Shown here: positions 16,642 through 23,339 of the stretch, piece after piece
Layout of the letters: each line of letters opens with the position of its first letter
Numbering within the stretch: position 1 is the stretch's first letter
Assembly: GCA_964557845.1 (NCBI GenBank)
Contig: CAZLBV010000330.1
Coordinates: 1 to 31,624 of the forward strand
DNA: 31,624 bases
Origin: CAZLBV01 sp964557845
GTDB lineage: Bacteria > Acidobacteriota > Aminicenantia > Aminicenantales > Aminicenantaceae
Direction of reading: 5' to 3'
Notes under the pieces: generated by a model
What the model was told of the DNA's origin: nothing
Databases searched by the model: none
What the model saw: only the letters and a program-made list of their open reading frames with translations
Position numbers and translations under genes: made by a program

Positions 16642-17010
16642 TTATTTTTTTTGGGTTTTTTTCGCGGTCAATTCTTCAGAAATAATATCTTTAAGCTCAT
16701 CCTTGATCTTTTCCATTTTATGAAGTTTTTCTGTTATCTTTTTAAATAAGGGCTCCTGGTTTTTGATGCCTTCTTGGATCAAAAAAGCACAGCTTTCCGA
16801 GCGGCTTCTAAAAAGTCCGGCATCGACCAGCATATTTATTTTTTTATTGCTTTCGTCATTTACTCGAATGGTTAGAACAGTATTTCGAGATGATAGGGCT
16901 TTATCGATGACTTTTTTGATTGATTCGGCTGTTTTAACTGCGAATCTTTCTACATGATTTCCGAAATCATTAAGAGTATTCGCAGAAGATTGGTTTTTTT
17001 TATTTTCCAT
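16642..17010 (-). CDS. Ribbon-helix-helix (CopG/Arc-like) DNA-binding protein with coiled-coil tail
   Basis: 122 residues. The N-terminal ~35 are polar. The RHH core follows: strand TVLTIRVND (about 44-52), helix SNKKINMLVDAGLF and helix SRSESCAFLIQEGIKNQ. A charged helix (about 87-115) probably forms a coiled coil, and the tail is Lys-rich. RHH proteins dimerise through the strand and bind short tandem DNA sites. Three copies of AATTACA overlap this gene's own promoter (17035-17056), so autoregulation is likely. AAGGAG eight bases before the ATG supports the start. The kinase-associated gene begins 42 bases downstream. Confidence 0.8.
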   Translation of the reverse strand: MENKKNQSSANTLNDFGNHVERFAVKTAESIKKVIDKALSSRNTVLTIRVNDESNKKINMLVDAGLFRSRSESCAFLIQEGIKNQEPLFKKITEKLHKMEKIKDELKDIISEELTAKKTQKK

Positions 17011-17034
17011 TTTTTGTTCTCCTTACATATTCAT

Positions 17035-17056
17035 AATTACAAATTACACAATTACA
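17035..17056 (-). promoter_or_regulatory. Tandem operator candidate for the RHH regulator
   Basis: AATTACA occurs three times (17035-17041, 17042-17048, 17050-17056), the first two directly adjacent. A near copy, ATTTACA, lies at 17081-17087. On the minus strand these read TGTAATT and cover the -10 region and start of the RHH gene promoter. Confidence 0.5.
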
Positions 17057-17069
17057 ACTAACATGTCAA
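17041..17069 (-). promoter_or_regulatory. Promoter of the RHH regulator gene
   Basis: On the minus strand a perfect TTGACA (17069-17064) is followed after 17 bases by TAATTT (17046-17041). The -10 is weak, which is common for repressible promoters. The start codon lies about 30 bases downstream. Confidence 0.5.
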
Positions 17070-17104
17070 CAAGTATTATTATTTACAATTTTAGGGGGTT
17101 ATGA

Positions 17105-17686
17105 TTAATCTAGGAGTGATTCGATCTTTAATTTGATCTGAATTATTGAGTCGAAGACGTCTACTATCTTTAAATCAAAATCTGATTTGTCCTCATTTAA
17201 AATAAAAATATTAGGTATGCCTGCTTCTACTGCTGCCAGCATGTCAAATTTTGAATCGCCAACAGCACAGGCTTCCTTCTCACTTATTTGTAATTTTTCA
17301 ATAGCCGCAATAAGTGGTTCTCCTGATGGTTTCCATAACCCGCTTTCGCGGGTTATTACCAGATCAAAAATCAATTGAAATTTTTGAAGAAGATAGTTTA
17401 CATTTTTCCTGGAATTATTGGTAATAAGTGCGGTTTTGATATTTTTGTAATGTAAAAAATCTAAAAGCTCCGGAACTCCTTCTTTTATCACGGCTTTTTT
17501 AGTTGCTTTCCTTTCGTAACTTTCCAAAATTTTCCATTTGATTGATCTGTGAGGTTCCTCGAGGTCTTTTAAGTGGCCTAAAATCGGATTCCCCCCTGTT
17601 CCCAGTTCTTGTTTGATCTGCTTCCAATCATAGTCAGTATCAAAGATTGTACCATCCATATCGAAAAGGATACCTTTTATTTTCAT
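17105..17686 (-). CDS. HAD-superfamily phosphatase
   Basis: A 193-residue haloacid-dehalogenase-type hydrolase. Motif I is LFDMDGT (Asp9, Asp11). Motif II is LITNNS around residues 88-92. Motif III Lys is Lys119 in GLWKPSGEP, and motif IV is VGDSKFD with Asp144 and Asp148. A small alpha-helical cap (about 17-75) makes it a subfamily I, phosphoglycolate-phosphatase/beta-phosphoglucomutase-like enzyme. The substrate is not predictable. No ribosome-binding site is obvious before the ATG. It is followed by the RHH gene after 94 bases containing a separate promoter. Confidence 0.9.
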   Translation of the reverse strand: MKIKGILFDMDGTIFDTDYDWKQIKQELGTGGNPILGHLKDLEEPHRSIKWKILESYERKATKKAVIKEGVPELLDFLHYKNIKTALITNNSRKNVNYLLQKFQLIFDLVITRESGLWKPSGEPLIAAIEKLQISEKEACAVGDSKFDMLAAVEAGIPNIFILNEDKSDFDLKIVDVFDSIIQIKLKIESLLD

Positions 17687-17775
17687 TTGTGTTATTTCAT
17701 TTTAAGTGAAAGTTTTTGTTAGGTTCAAAACTTATGCCTTGGCACTAATATAAATTTATCTTGAAATAATGTATG

Positions 17776-17804
17776 TTGCAAGTGAAAATATGATTTGATA
17801 TAAT
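17776..17804 (+). promoter_or_regulatory. Sigma70 promoter of the small membrane protein gene
   Basis: TTGCAA (17776-17781) and a perfect TATAAT (17799-17804) are separated by 17 bases. The ATG at 17846 follows after a short leader that contains a GGGAGG (17833-17838). Confidence 0.6.
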
Positions 17805-17845
17805 TCAAGCGGTTATGAAGAAATAAATTTTCGGGAGGCGCATAA

Positions 17846-18091
17846 ATGGGAAGATTTTTGGCTATTTTAATTGGTTTGATAGCTATGGCTGGCGGTATTT
17901 ATCTTGTTATCGACGTATGGAGAGAGGAATTTATTAAATTAGTTTTTGGGTGTATCCCTCCAATTCTTTTTTTCGGAGGTTTAATCGCCTTTATTGCAGG
18001 GATAAGCAGTATTAGAGATGCTGCCAGGACAAAAAAGTTGGAAGAAGAGACCTTCGAAGAAATTGAAGAGAAAGAGGAGACTCAAGAATAA
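17846..18091 (+). CDS. Small two-TM membrane protein of unknown function
   Basis: 81 residues. TM1 spans about residues 4-23 (FLAILIGLIAMAGGIYLVID) and TM2 about 31-53 (LVFGCIPPILFFGGLIAFIAGIS). A highly acidic C-terminal tail (KKLEEETFEEIEEKEETQE) follows. I do not recognise a named family. A GGGAGG ribosome-binding site and a good promoter upstream argue that it is a real gene. It is transcribed alone, since 209 bases separate it from the next gene. Confidence 0.75.
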   Translation: MGRFLAILIGLIAMAGGIYLVIDVWREEFIKLVFGCIPPILFFGGLIAFIAGISSIRDAARTKKLEEETFEEIEEKEETQE

Positions 18092-18133
18092 CCGGCTGCT
18101 GATTTTTTATGCAATTTTAATGATTTTTTTTGT

Positions 18134-18163
18134 CATACTGATAAGTATGTTGCGATAGCTATC
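18134..18163. repeat. Two adjacent short palindromes in an intergenic region
   Basis: CATACT-GATA-AGTATG (18134-18149) is followed by the perfect 10-base palindrome GATAGCTATC (18154-18163) and a short T-run. They may mark a weak terminator for the small membrane protein gene or an operator for the aminotransferase gene. The evidence is thin. Confidence 0.3.
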
Positions 18164-18300
18164 TTTTAAATAAACTTTTTTATACATTCTCCATATTTGA
18201 TGAATTATTTTGATTAAATTTTCTCATCGTTATCTTTCCTTGATTTAAAATGCCGATTCAAAGAAAATAGTAAACTGAATTTATAATTAAAGAGGTAAAG

Positions 18301-19455
18301 GTGAATCAAGAAAAATTATTGTTAATACCCGGGCCCACTCCTGTCCATCCAAGGATAATTAACAGTCTTTCCTTACCCACTATATCCCATGTAAGCGAAA
18401 TTTTTATATCTGAGTTTAAAGAGGCTTTGTCCAATCTAAAGAAAATCGTTTTTTGCCGAAGCGGAGAGCCTTTTATCATTGCTGGCTCTGGGACAGTAGC
18501 CATGGAAATGGCTTTACTCAATACTATTGGAAAGGGAGAAAAATTTCTGGTTTTATCCCAAGGATATTTCGGCCAGAGAATGGCTGAAATTGGAAAAGTG
18601 TTTGACCTGCACTGTGATATTATTCAATCTGAATGGGGAAAAGCTGTTCTTCCTGAGGAACTAGAGAAAAAATTGTCCGAGGATAAATATGCAGCTGTGT
18701 TTTCGACTCATGTAGACACGGCGACAGGCGCATGCGCTCCTGTAAAGGAATATACCGACATTACCCGGCCCTCTGATACTCTTTTCATTTTAGATGGAGT
18801 ATGTGCCACCGGAGGTATAGAGGAAAACATGGATGACTGGGGGATTGATGTCATTTTAACAGCTGCACAAAAGTGTTTCGGGGTGCCTCCTGGTTTAGCT
18901 GTACTTGTTTTTTCCGAAAAGGCTGTACAGAAGCGCAGGCAATTGGGTTCCATTCCAGCCTATCATTCGGATATTTTACGATGGCTTCCCATTATGAAAG
19001 ACCCATCAAATTATTTTTCGACTCCCTGTGTCAATGAAATACGTGCCTTTTGCGAAGGAACGAGAATAATAATCGAGGAAAAGCTGGATGTGCGATTTCC
19101 AAGACATAGAAAAACAGCGAAAGCAATAAGGGCTGCCCTATCAGAGTTAGGATTTTCATTTTTTACAGAGAAAGAGTTTTTAGCAAATACCCTGTCTGTC
19201 GTAAAATATCCATCAGGGATCGATGACAAGGTTTTTCGCTCCGAATATTTCAATAATGGAATCGTGGTTGCTGGAGGCCTGGGAAAAACCGCCGGTTCAG
19301 TTTTCCGGATGGGGCATATGGGAAATGTATCCGGATCGCAGGTATTGTTTGCGATCGAAGCCTTAGAGAAAACACTTGATTCTATGGGATATGGATTTCA
19401 ATTGAATTCCGGTGTTCAGGCAGCTAAGGAAATTTTAGATTCACGTCTAGAATAG
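18301..19455 (+). CDS. Class V aminotransferase (alanine/serine-glyoxylate aminotransferase family)
   Basis: A 384-residue PLP enzyme. The N-terminal LLLIPGPTPVHPRI is diagnostic of the AGXT/SGAT group. AGSGTVAMEMALLN (61-74) binds the PLP phosphate region. LFILDGVCATGG supplies Asp165, and TAAQKCFGVPPGLAVLVFS carries the Schiff-base Lys191. The group also includes purine-catabolic ureidoglycine-glyoxylate and phosphonate (2-AEP) aminotransferases, so the exact amino donor is uncertain. The start is a GTG at 18301 preceded by AGAGG. The DUF362 gene follows 83 bases later in the same direction. Confidence 0.9.
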   Translation: MNQEKLLLIPGPTPVHPRIINSLSLPTISHVSEIFISEFKEALSNLKKIVFCRSGEPFIIAGSGTVAMEMALLNTIGKGEKFLVLSQGYFGQRMAEIGKVFDLHCDIIQSEWGKAVLPEELEKKLSEDKYAAVFSTHVDTATGACAPVKEYTDITRPSDTLFILDGVCATGGIEENMDDWGIDVILTAAQKCFGVPPGLAVLVFSEKAVQKRRQLGSIPAYHSDILRWLPIMKDPSNYFSTPCVNEIRAFCEGTRIIIEEKLDVRFPRHRKTAKAIRAALSELGFSFFTEKEFLANTLSVVKYPSGIDDKVFRSEYFNNGIVVAGGLGKTAGSVFRMGHMGNVSGSQVLFAIEALEKTLDSMGYGFQLNSGVQAAKEILDSRLE

Positions 19456-19538
19456 TCCTGTCTGTATTAAATCAAAAATTTTGGATGGATGATCTAAACA
19501 ATAATTCTAACGATCATTTTGAAAATAAAGGTGGATAA

Positions 19539-20606
19539 ATGAAAAGCACTGTTTTTTTTATTAGAGCCAGCAGACAAGATTCTGATGATCTTATTGCCAG
19601 GAAAGCTTTAAAAGTTTTTGAACGCTTGGATCTATGTAAGAATGTTAACCAGAAAGACTTTATAGGTCTAAAGATACATTTCGGAGAGAAGGGGAATAAA
19701 GGTTATATAAAACCTCCTTGGCTTAAAGCCTTGATCGAGCGGTTAAAAGAAAGCAGTCCGAGAGTTTTTATAACAGATACTAATACTCTTTATGTAGGGC
19801 AAAGGTCCAATGCCTGCGACCATCTCAAACTCGCACAGGAACATGGGTTTTCACTGGAATCCCTGGGAATTCCGGTCTTGATAGCCGATGGTCTTATTGG
19901 AAGAAATGACGATGAGATCGAGGTTGGGCTGCCCCGGATAAAAACCGCCAAGATAGCTGAAACCATCAGAAGCACCGATTGGCTGGTGGTTTTAAGCCAT
20001 TTTACGGGTCATGCTCTGACTGGTTTTGGCTCCACGATTAAAAACTTAGGAATGGGGTGTGCTTCAAGAGCGGGAAAGCTGGAACAGCATTCAGATGTTC
20101 AGCCTTATGTTAATACTAAGCTCTGTACAAATTGCAAGATTTGTTATGATTACTGTCCAACTGGGGCTATTATGGAAAAAGAGGGAAAGGCATACATTAT
20201 TAAAGATAAATGTATCGGTTGCGGTGAATGTTTAGTTGTCTGCAATCAAGGAGCGGTAAAGATGCGTTGGGATGAGGATGCCGCAAGAGTGCAAGAAAAA
20301 ATGGCTGAATATGCCTATAGTATTATTAAGGCTGTTAATAAAGGCGTGGTTTGTTTGACTTTTCTTACCCAGATAACCAAAGACTGTGATTGTATGAGTA
20401 AAACTGAAAAAGTGATAGTTGAAGATATCGGAATTCTTGCATCAGTTGATCCTGTTGCTCTTGATATTGCCTCAGTTGAATTAGTTCAGAGAGAGAAAAA
20501 AGACATTCTCAGGAGTGCTTACAATATCGATTGGTCTATTCAGATACGACATGGTGAGAAAATAGGACTGGGCACACAGAATTATGAACTGGTTGAAATA
20601 GAATAG
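19539..20606 (+). CDS. DUF362 protein with two [4Fe-4S] ferredoxin motifs
   Basis: 355 residues. The DUF362 domain covers about 1-185 with LKIHFGEKGNKGYIKPPW, VFITDTNTLY and LSHFTGHALTGFGSTIKNLGMG. It is followed by a 2[4Fe-4S] ferredoxin segment: Cys196-x2-Cys199-x2-Cys202-x3-Cys206 and Cys225-x2-Cys228-x2-Cys231-x3-Cys235. A C-terminal DUF362 portion (about 240-355) contains GILASVDPVALDIASVELV. Such proteins are probably cytoplasmic electron carriers or assembly factors in anaerobes, and none is well characterised. AAGGTGG before the ATG supports the start. Eight intact cluster cysteines suggest function. Confidence 0.92.
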   Translation: MKSTVFFIRASRQDSDDLIARKALKVFERLDLCKNVNQKDFIGLKIHFGEKGNKGYIKPPWLKALIERLKESSPRVFITDTNTLYVGQRSNACDHLKLAQEHGFSLESLGIPVLIADGLIGRNDDEIEVGLPRIKTAKIAETIRSTDWLVVLSHFTGHALTGFGSTIKNLGMGCASRAGKLEQHSDVQPYVNTKLCTNCKICYDYCPTGAIMEKEGKAYIIKDKCIGCGECLVVCNQGAVKMRWDEDAARVQEKMAEYAYSIIKAVNKGVVCLTFLTQITKDCDCMSKTEKVIVEDIGILASVDPVALDIASVELVQREKKDILRSAYNIDWSIQIRHGEKIGLGTQNYELVEIE

Positions 20607-20678
20607 AGATTTTTTCTTAATAATTCATGGTTCTTATTATTTGATTTTTTACCTTTCTATGACTGATTTCAAATCAAA

Positions 20679-20753
20679 TCGGGGCGGTGGGATTTGAACC
20701 CACGACCCCAGCGTCCCGAACGCTGTGCGCTACCCAGGCTGCGCTACGCCCCG
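20679..20753 (-). tRNA. tRNA-Pro(CGG)
   Basis: The minus strand folds into a normal cloverleaf. The acceptor CGGGGCG pairs with CGCCCCG, with discriminator A. The anticodon stem CAGCG/CGCTG encloses the loop TTCGGGA, giving anticodon CGG. The T-loop GGTTCAAATCC is standard. CCA is not encoded. A strong promoter lies directly upstream. Confidence 0.95.
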
Positions 20754-20765
20754 ATATTTTTGGAC

Positions 20766-20794
20766 ATTATAGCGGTTCTCTATTGTTTAGTAAA
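20766..20794 (-). promoter_or_regulatory. Promoter of tRNA-Pro with overlapping inverted repeat
   Basis: On the minus strand TTTACT (20794-20789) and TATAAT (20771-20766) are 17 bases apart, the same pair of hexamers as the gyrB promoter. GTTCTCT (20775-20781) and AGAGAAC (20794-20800) form a perfect 7-bp inverted repeat that brackets the -35 region. Confidence 0.65.
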
Positions 20795-20807
20795 GAGAAC
20801 ATAAAAG

Positions 20808-20925
20808 TCAGAATATAGAATTTAGAAGATAGAAGACAGAATATAGAAGAAAACCAAAAATACGAAATTAGAAACACGAAATCCAAAACAAATTCAAATG
20901 CTCAAAATTCAAAATAGTTAAGATC
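20808..20925. repeat. Intergenic A-rich dispersed repeat, copy 2
   Basis: This is the longer copy of the repeat also seen at 8815-8905. It carries internal direct copies of GAATATAGAA (20811-20820) and the near copy GAATATAGAAG (20839 region), then RAAAYACGAAA/ACGAAATCC words and TTCAAATGCTCAAAATTC (20893-20910). No coding frame is present. It sits in the ~420-base gap upstream of tRNA-Pro; the rest of that gap to 21070 shows nothing recognisable. Confidence 0.5.
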
Positions 20926-21070
20926 TAGAAGATAAGAGTCAGTAGTCGTAATGAACCGAGATTCCAGAATTCGGAAAAAAGAATAAACCGAAAAGTCAAT
21001 AAATAGAATTGATCAACCGATTTATTTTGAATGATTCGAGTGAGTAGTCCTGGTATTACTATATTCAATA

Positions 21071-21120
21071 GATGACAAAAAGTGACATGGAGCGACAATA
21101 AACGACATAAAGCGTCATTT
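21071..21120 (+). repeat. Five tandem 10-bp degenerate motifs (consensus ARYGACAWAA)
   Basis: Units gatGACAAAA, agtGACATGG, agcGACAATA, aacGACATAA and agcGTCATTT follow each other in exact 10-base register; the last carries GTCA in place of GACA. The array ends 13 bases before the -35 of the promoter at 21134-21162, so all units would face the same side of the helix upstream of RNA polymerase. Confidence 0.5.
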
Positions 21121-21133
21121 GCCCGTAATTGTA

Positions 21134-21162
21134 TTGACATTGACCAAAATCAGATTTTAAAT
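21134..21162 (+). promoter_or_regulatory. Promoter of the hypothetical gene at 21173
   Basis: A perfect TTGACA (21134-21139) and TTAAAT (21157-21162, four of six matches) are separated by 17 bases. Transcription would begin near 21169, leaving almost no leader before the GTG at 21173. The real start codon may therefore be a little downstream. Confidence 0.5.
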
Positions 21163-21172
21163 TCTAAATAAG

Positions 21173-21682
21173 GTGAAAAAGGTGTGGAGAAAATCATGTG
21201 TGCGAGAGGGGGGGTGTTTCTCTTCCATTTCGATTAACGGTCCTCTGCGGGAGCGAAACCTTTTCGTTTTCAATCCTCTCTTTTACTTGTTTGTTTTAAT
21301 TCTTTTACCCTTACTGTCCTCTGTTTGTATGCAGCAAGAAAAGGGAAGCAGCGTGATTGAACGAAAAGATACCTTCGCTCTCGTAGATGAGGCCGAAGGG
21401 GTATCTTTTATAATAAAAGATAGAAAGTATTTGAATATTCACGATTCTCACAGAATCTTATTTCAGATAGAGATCTCTAATAGTTTACCGAAAATAAAAA
21501 TTAAAGCATTGGCACAGAAAATCGTGATGGAAACTATAAGCAGAGAAAAATGCCATGGGATTTCTCTAGATTTTGGTCGCTATGGATATGCTGATTTTGC
21601 TCCCTATGGAAATTTGCATCGACGGGAAACAATCCGGGAAGCAAATTATGATAATTTTAGATTTACTTATGTTTTTTATTGA
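21173..21682 (+). CDS. Hypothetical protein, putative lipoprotein
   Basis: Up to 169 residues; no family recognised. A hydrophobic stretch at about 35-52 (YLFVLILLPLLSSVC) ends in LSSVC-MQQ, which could be a lipoprotein signal, but it begins unusually late for the GTG at 21173. GTG codons further in, at 21182 and near 21200, would shorten the N-terminus and leave the hydrophobic stretch better placed. The mature part is mixed alpha/beta with SFIIKDRKYLNIHDSHR, ILFQIEISNSLPKIKIKALAQ and a conserved-looking FGRYGYADFAPYGNLHRRE. It is preceded by a TTGACA promoter and a 10-bp-period motif array, which argues for a regulated gene. Start uncertain. Confidence 0.5.
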   Translation: MKKVWRKSCVREGGCFSSISINGPLRERNLFVFNPLFYLFVLILLPLLSSVCMQQEKGSSVIERKDTFALVDEAEGVSFIIKDRKYLNIHDSHRILFQIEISNSLPKIKIKALAQKIVMETISREKCHGISLDFGRYGYADFAPYGNLHRRETIREANYDNFRFTYVFY

Positions 21683-21719
21683 TTTAATTTCCTGACATCT
21701 TTTATTCACCCTTACTCAA

Positions 21720-21885
21720 ACCCTTAAAAGGATCTCGGGTTGCCCGGCCGAATATACGAAGAACCTGGATTATTCAAGCGCCGAGGTTGCTGCCACGGCA
21801 AGGCCGCAGTCCATAAGATAGTAGCTGTCTACATCGAATGGGCTGCAACGAAGCCGGGGTAGTGAGATCGGCGCTCCCGTAGGGT
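21720..21885 (+). ncRNA. Structured non-coding RNA candidate, possibly 6S-like
   Basis: A GC-rich island in AT-rich intergenic DNA with nested pairings. ACCCT/AGGGT (21720-21724 / 21881-21885) and GATCTC/GAGATC (21731-21736 / 21864-21869) are outermost. CCCGGC/GCCGGG (21743-21748 / 21853-21858) and GCAGTCC/GGGCTGC (21806-21812 / 21840-21846, one U-G pair) come next. GATAGTAG/CTACATC (21817-21824 / 21829-21835, one bulge) is capped by a CTGT loop. The U-G pair works only on the plus strand. A closing stem, internal loops and long apical hairpin at ~166 nt recall 6S RNA, but no conserved primary motif proves it. Possible promoter: TTTACT (21662-21667), 17 bases, TAATTT (21685-21690). Confidence 0.5.
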
Positions 21886-22001
21886 AAAAATTGCTGATAA
21901 AATTAATATTAGACAATGTAGATCGATGTAAATACTATCTAATAGATGGAAATTTAAATTCCTTATAATGAAACATTAATAAATCCCATCAGCAATTTTT
22001 A
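21885..22001. repeat. 14-bp perfect inverted repeat around an AT-rich 89-base segment
   Basis: TAAAAATTGCTGAT (21885-21898) and ATCAGCAATTTTTA (21988-22001) are exact reverse complements. Inside, TATTAGA and TCTAATA can pair, as can the near-palindrome GGAAATTTAAATTCC. The right arm ends in T5 and could act as a large bidirectional terminator between the RNA candidate and the GTPase gene. Alternatively these are ends of a tiny non-autonomous element. No open frame lies inside. Confidence 0.45.
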
Positions 22002-22014
22002 TGAATAATTCAGT

Positions 22015-23004
22015 TCATATATGGAGTTCGATGACATCTTCATCTTGTAATACATACTCTCTGTTAACCTTTTGTCCTTGATATTTTCCCTTTCCCCAGA
22101 TCCGTGCGTATTTTAAATTTTCTGCAAAATCTTTATGGACAGATCTGGCCATATCTATTAGGGTACTTCCTTGTTTAAACACAAAAGGATATTTATGATC
22201 TACTTGTTTCCCGGGAGTTTTACTATAAACCCTGAGAATGCGCAGGTATTGAAATATCTTTTTTTTCAGAAGGTCGATATTTGTATTTTCTGCCACCGAG
22301 ACTGCTAAAACGTCGAATTCAAAGCCTACAGTTTCTTTAAGAAGATCTAGAGTTGCTGCAGAGGTAAACTTGTCCTTTTTATTGGCAATGATTATGGTTC
22401 TTTTCCAAAACTGTTTTTTTTCAAAGGGAATGTCCATATTTTCAGGCACCATTTTTACGTTTCGTTCTGATAATCGTTCCTTGATCACCTCGAGATCAAA
22501 AGGAGCATCTTCACTCGAGCCATCCAGAATTAAGATTACTCCATCTGAGGCTTTGATCAACTCAGAATGCCACGCTTCCATATAATCAACAGTTATCGGA
22601 GGAGTATCAATGAGTTGGATCTGAATATTTTCATAAATCATCATGGCAGGAGCAGGAGTATGAGTGGTAAAAGGATAATCTCCAATCTCCGGCTCAGCGT
22701 TGGTCAATGCTTTGATCAAGGATGATTTTCCGGAATTAGGCGGCCCTATCAAGACCACTTGACCTGCTCCGGTCCTTTCTATATGGAATCCTTGTCCATG
22801 TTTAGCGGTCTGCGGTTTTTTCTGGAGCTGAGCCTTTAGCTTGGCTATCTTGGTTTTGTGCTGCGCCTGGATTTTCTCGGTTCCCTTATGTTTGGGTATC
22901 ATAGTCAGCAATTTTTCATAGATTTCTATCTTTTCTTCAGGTGTTTTTGCAGTTTTAAGGGTTGCTTCTACCTCTTTGTATTGGGGTGGAAGGTTTGCAG
23001 GCAT
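22015..23004 (-). CDS. TGS-domain GTPase (OBG/DRG-like)
   Basis: 329 residues. The first 75 form a basic helical region (EEKIEIYEKLLTMIPKHKG). A GTPase domain follows: P-loop VLIGPPNSGKSS (84-95), switch region GDYPFTTHTP, DTPP (133-136, in place of DxxG as in this subgroup), IIIANKKDKF with NKKD (208-211), and a SxAEN-like G5 (AVSVAEN). The last ~65 residues are a TGS domain (FVFKQGSTLIDMARSVHKDF). Proteins of this build are related to archaeal/eukaryal DRG and probably act at the ribosome; the bacterial members are not well studied. A TATAAT lies only about eight bases upstream of the ATG and no ribosome-binding site is visible, so the mRNA may be leaderless. Confidence 0.88.
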   Translation of the reverse strand: MPANLPPQYKEVEATLKTAKTPEEKIEIYEKLLTMIPKHKGTEKIQAQHKTKIAKLKAQLQKKPQTAKHGQGFHIERTGAGQVVLIGPPNSGKSSLIKALTNAEPEIGDYPFTTHTPAPAMMIYENIQIQLIDTPPITVDYMEAWHSELIKASDGVILILDGSSEDAPFDLEVIKERLSERNVKMVPENMDIPFEKKQFWKRTIIIANKKDKFTSAATLDLLKETVGFEFDVLAVSVAENTNIDLLKKKIFQYLRILRVYSKTPGKQVDHKYPFVFKQGSTLIDMARSVHKDFAENLKYARIWGKGKYQGQKVNREYVLQDEDVIELHI

Positions 23005-23213
23005 GAATTTATTATAACCAAGTGATCGAAAAAATTAAAGTGAGGTGATTTTAGAAGTTCCTCCATTTTTATTGGAGCACAAAGCAGAAGGACGGGAAAG
23101 GACATGTATAAATCATGGTTTTGATACAGCTCATTCAATCCGGATTTAATGTGTTTTTGGGGCCACAAATCGGCTCAAAAATTGATTTTAAAACCCATAA
23201 AAAAAAGCAGAAA

Positions 23214-23239
23214 AAAATAGTAATTTTCTTTACTATTTT
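23214..23239. promoter_or_regulatory. Perfect 10-bp inverted repeat at the gyrB promoter (operator candidate)
   Basis: AAAATAGTAA (23214-23223) and TTACTATTTT (23230-23239) are exact reverse complements with a six-base spacer. The right arm covers the -35 hexamer TTTACT of the gyrBA promoter. The stem has only one G-C pair in ten, so an RNA hairpin terminator is unlikely; a dimeric repressor site fits better. Confidence 0.5.
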
Positions 23240-23257
23240 CCCCATATAAGGTATAAT
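23229..23257 (+). promoter_or_regulatory. Sigma70 promoter of gyrB-gyrA
   Basis: TTTACT (23229-23234) and TATAAT (23252-23257) lie 17 bases apart. The leader to the ATG at 23340 is about 75 bases. The remainder of the 335-base gap back to the GTPase gene (23005-23210) shows no gene or clear structure. Confidence 0.65.
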
Positions 23258-23339
23258 TTTCTTGATGTAAAAATATGATTTACAGGCTATGTGAAATCCC
23301 TGCCTCCATAGCTATTCTTTTCTCTAAAATCGTGAGAAA

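Noticed and set aside
20808..20925. A CRISPR-like array
   Set aside because: The repeated words are short, unevenly spaced and A-rich, with no uniform spacers and no cas genes.
21720..21885. RNase P RNA, tmRNA or SRP RNA
   Set aside because: None of the signature motifs of these RNAs (GAGGAAAGTCC, the tmRNA tag or tRNA-like ends, or the SRP GGAAGCAGCC loop) is present.
21885..22001. Insertion sequence remnant with transposase
   Set aside because: There is no coding frame in the segment and no visible target-site duplication; only the inverted repeat is kept.
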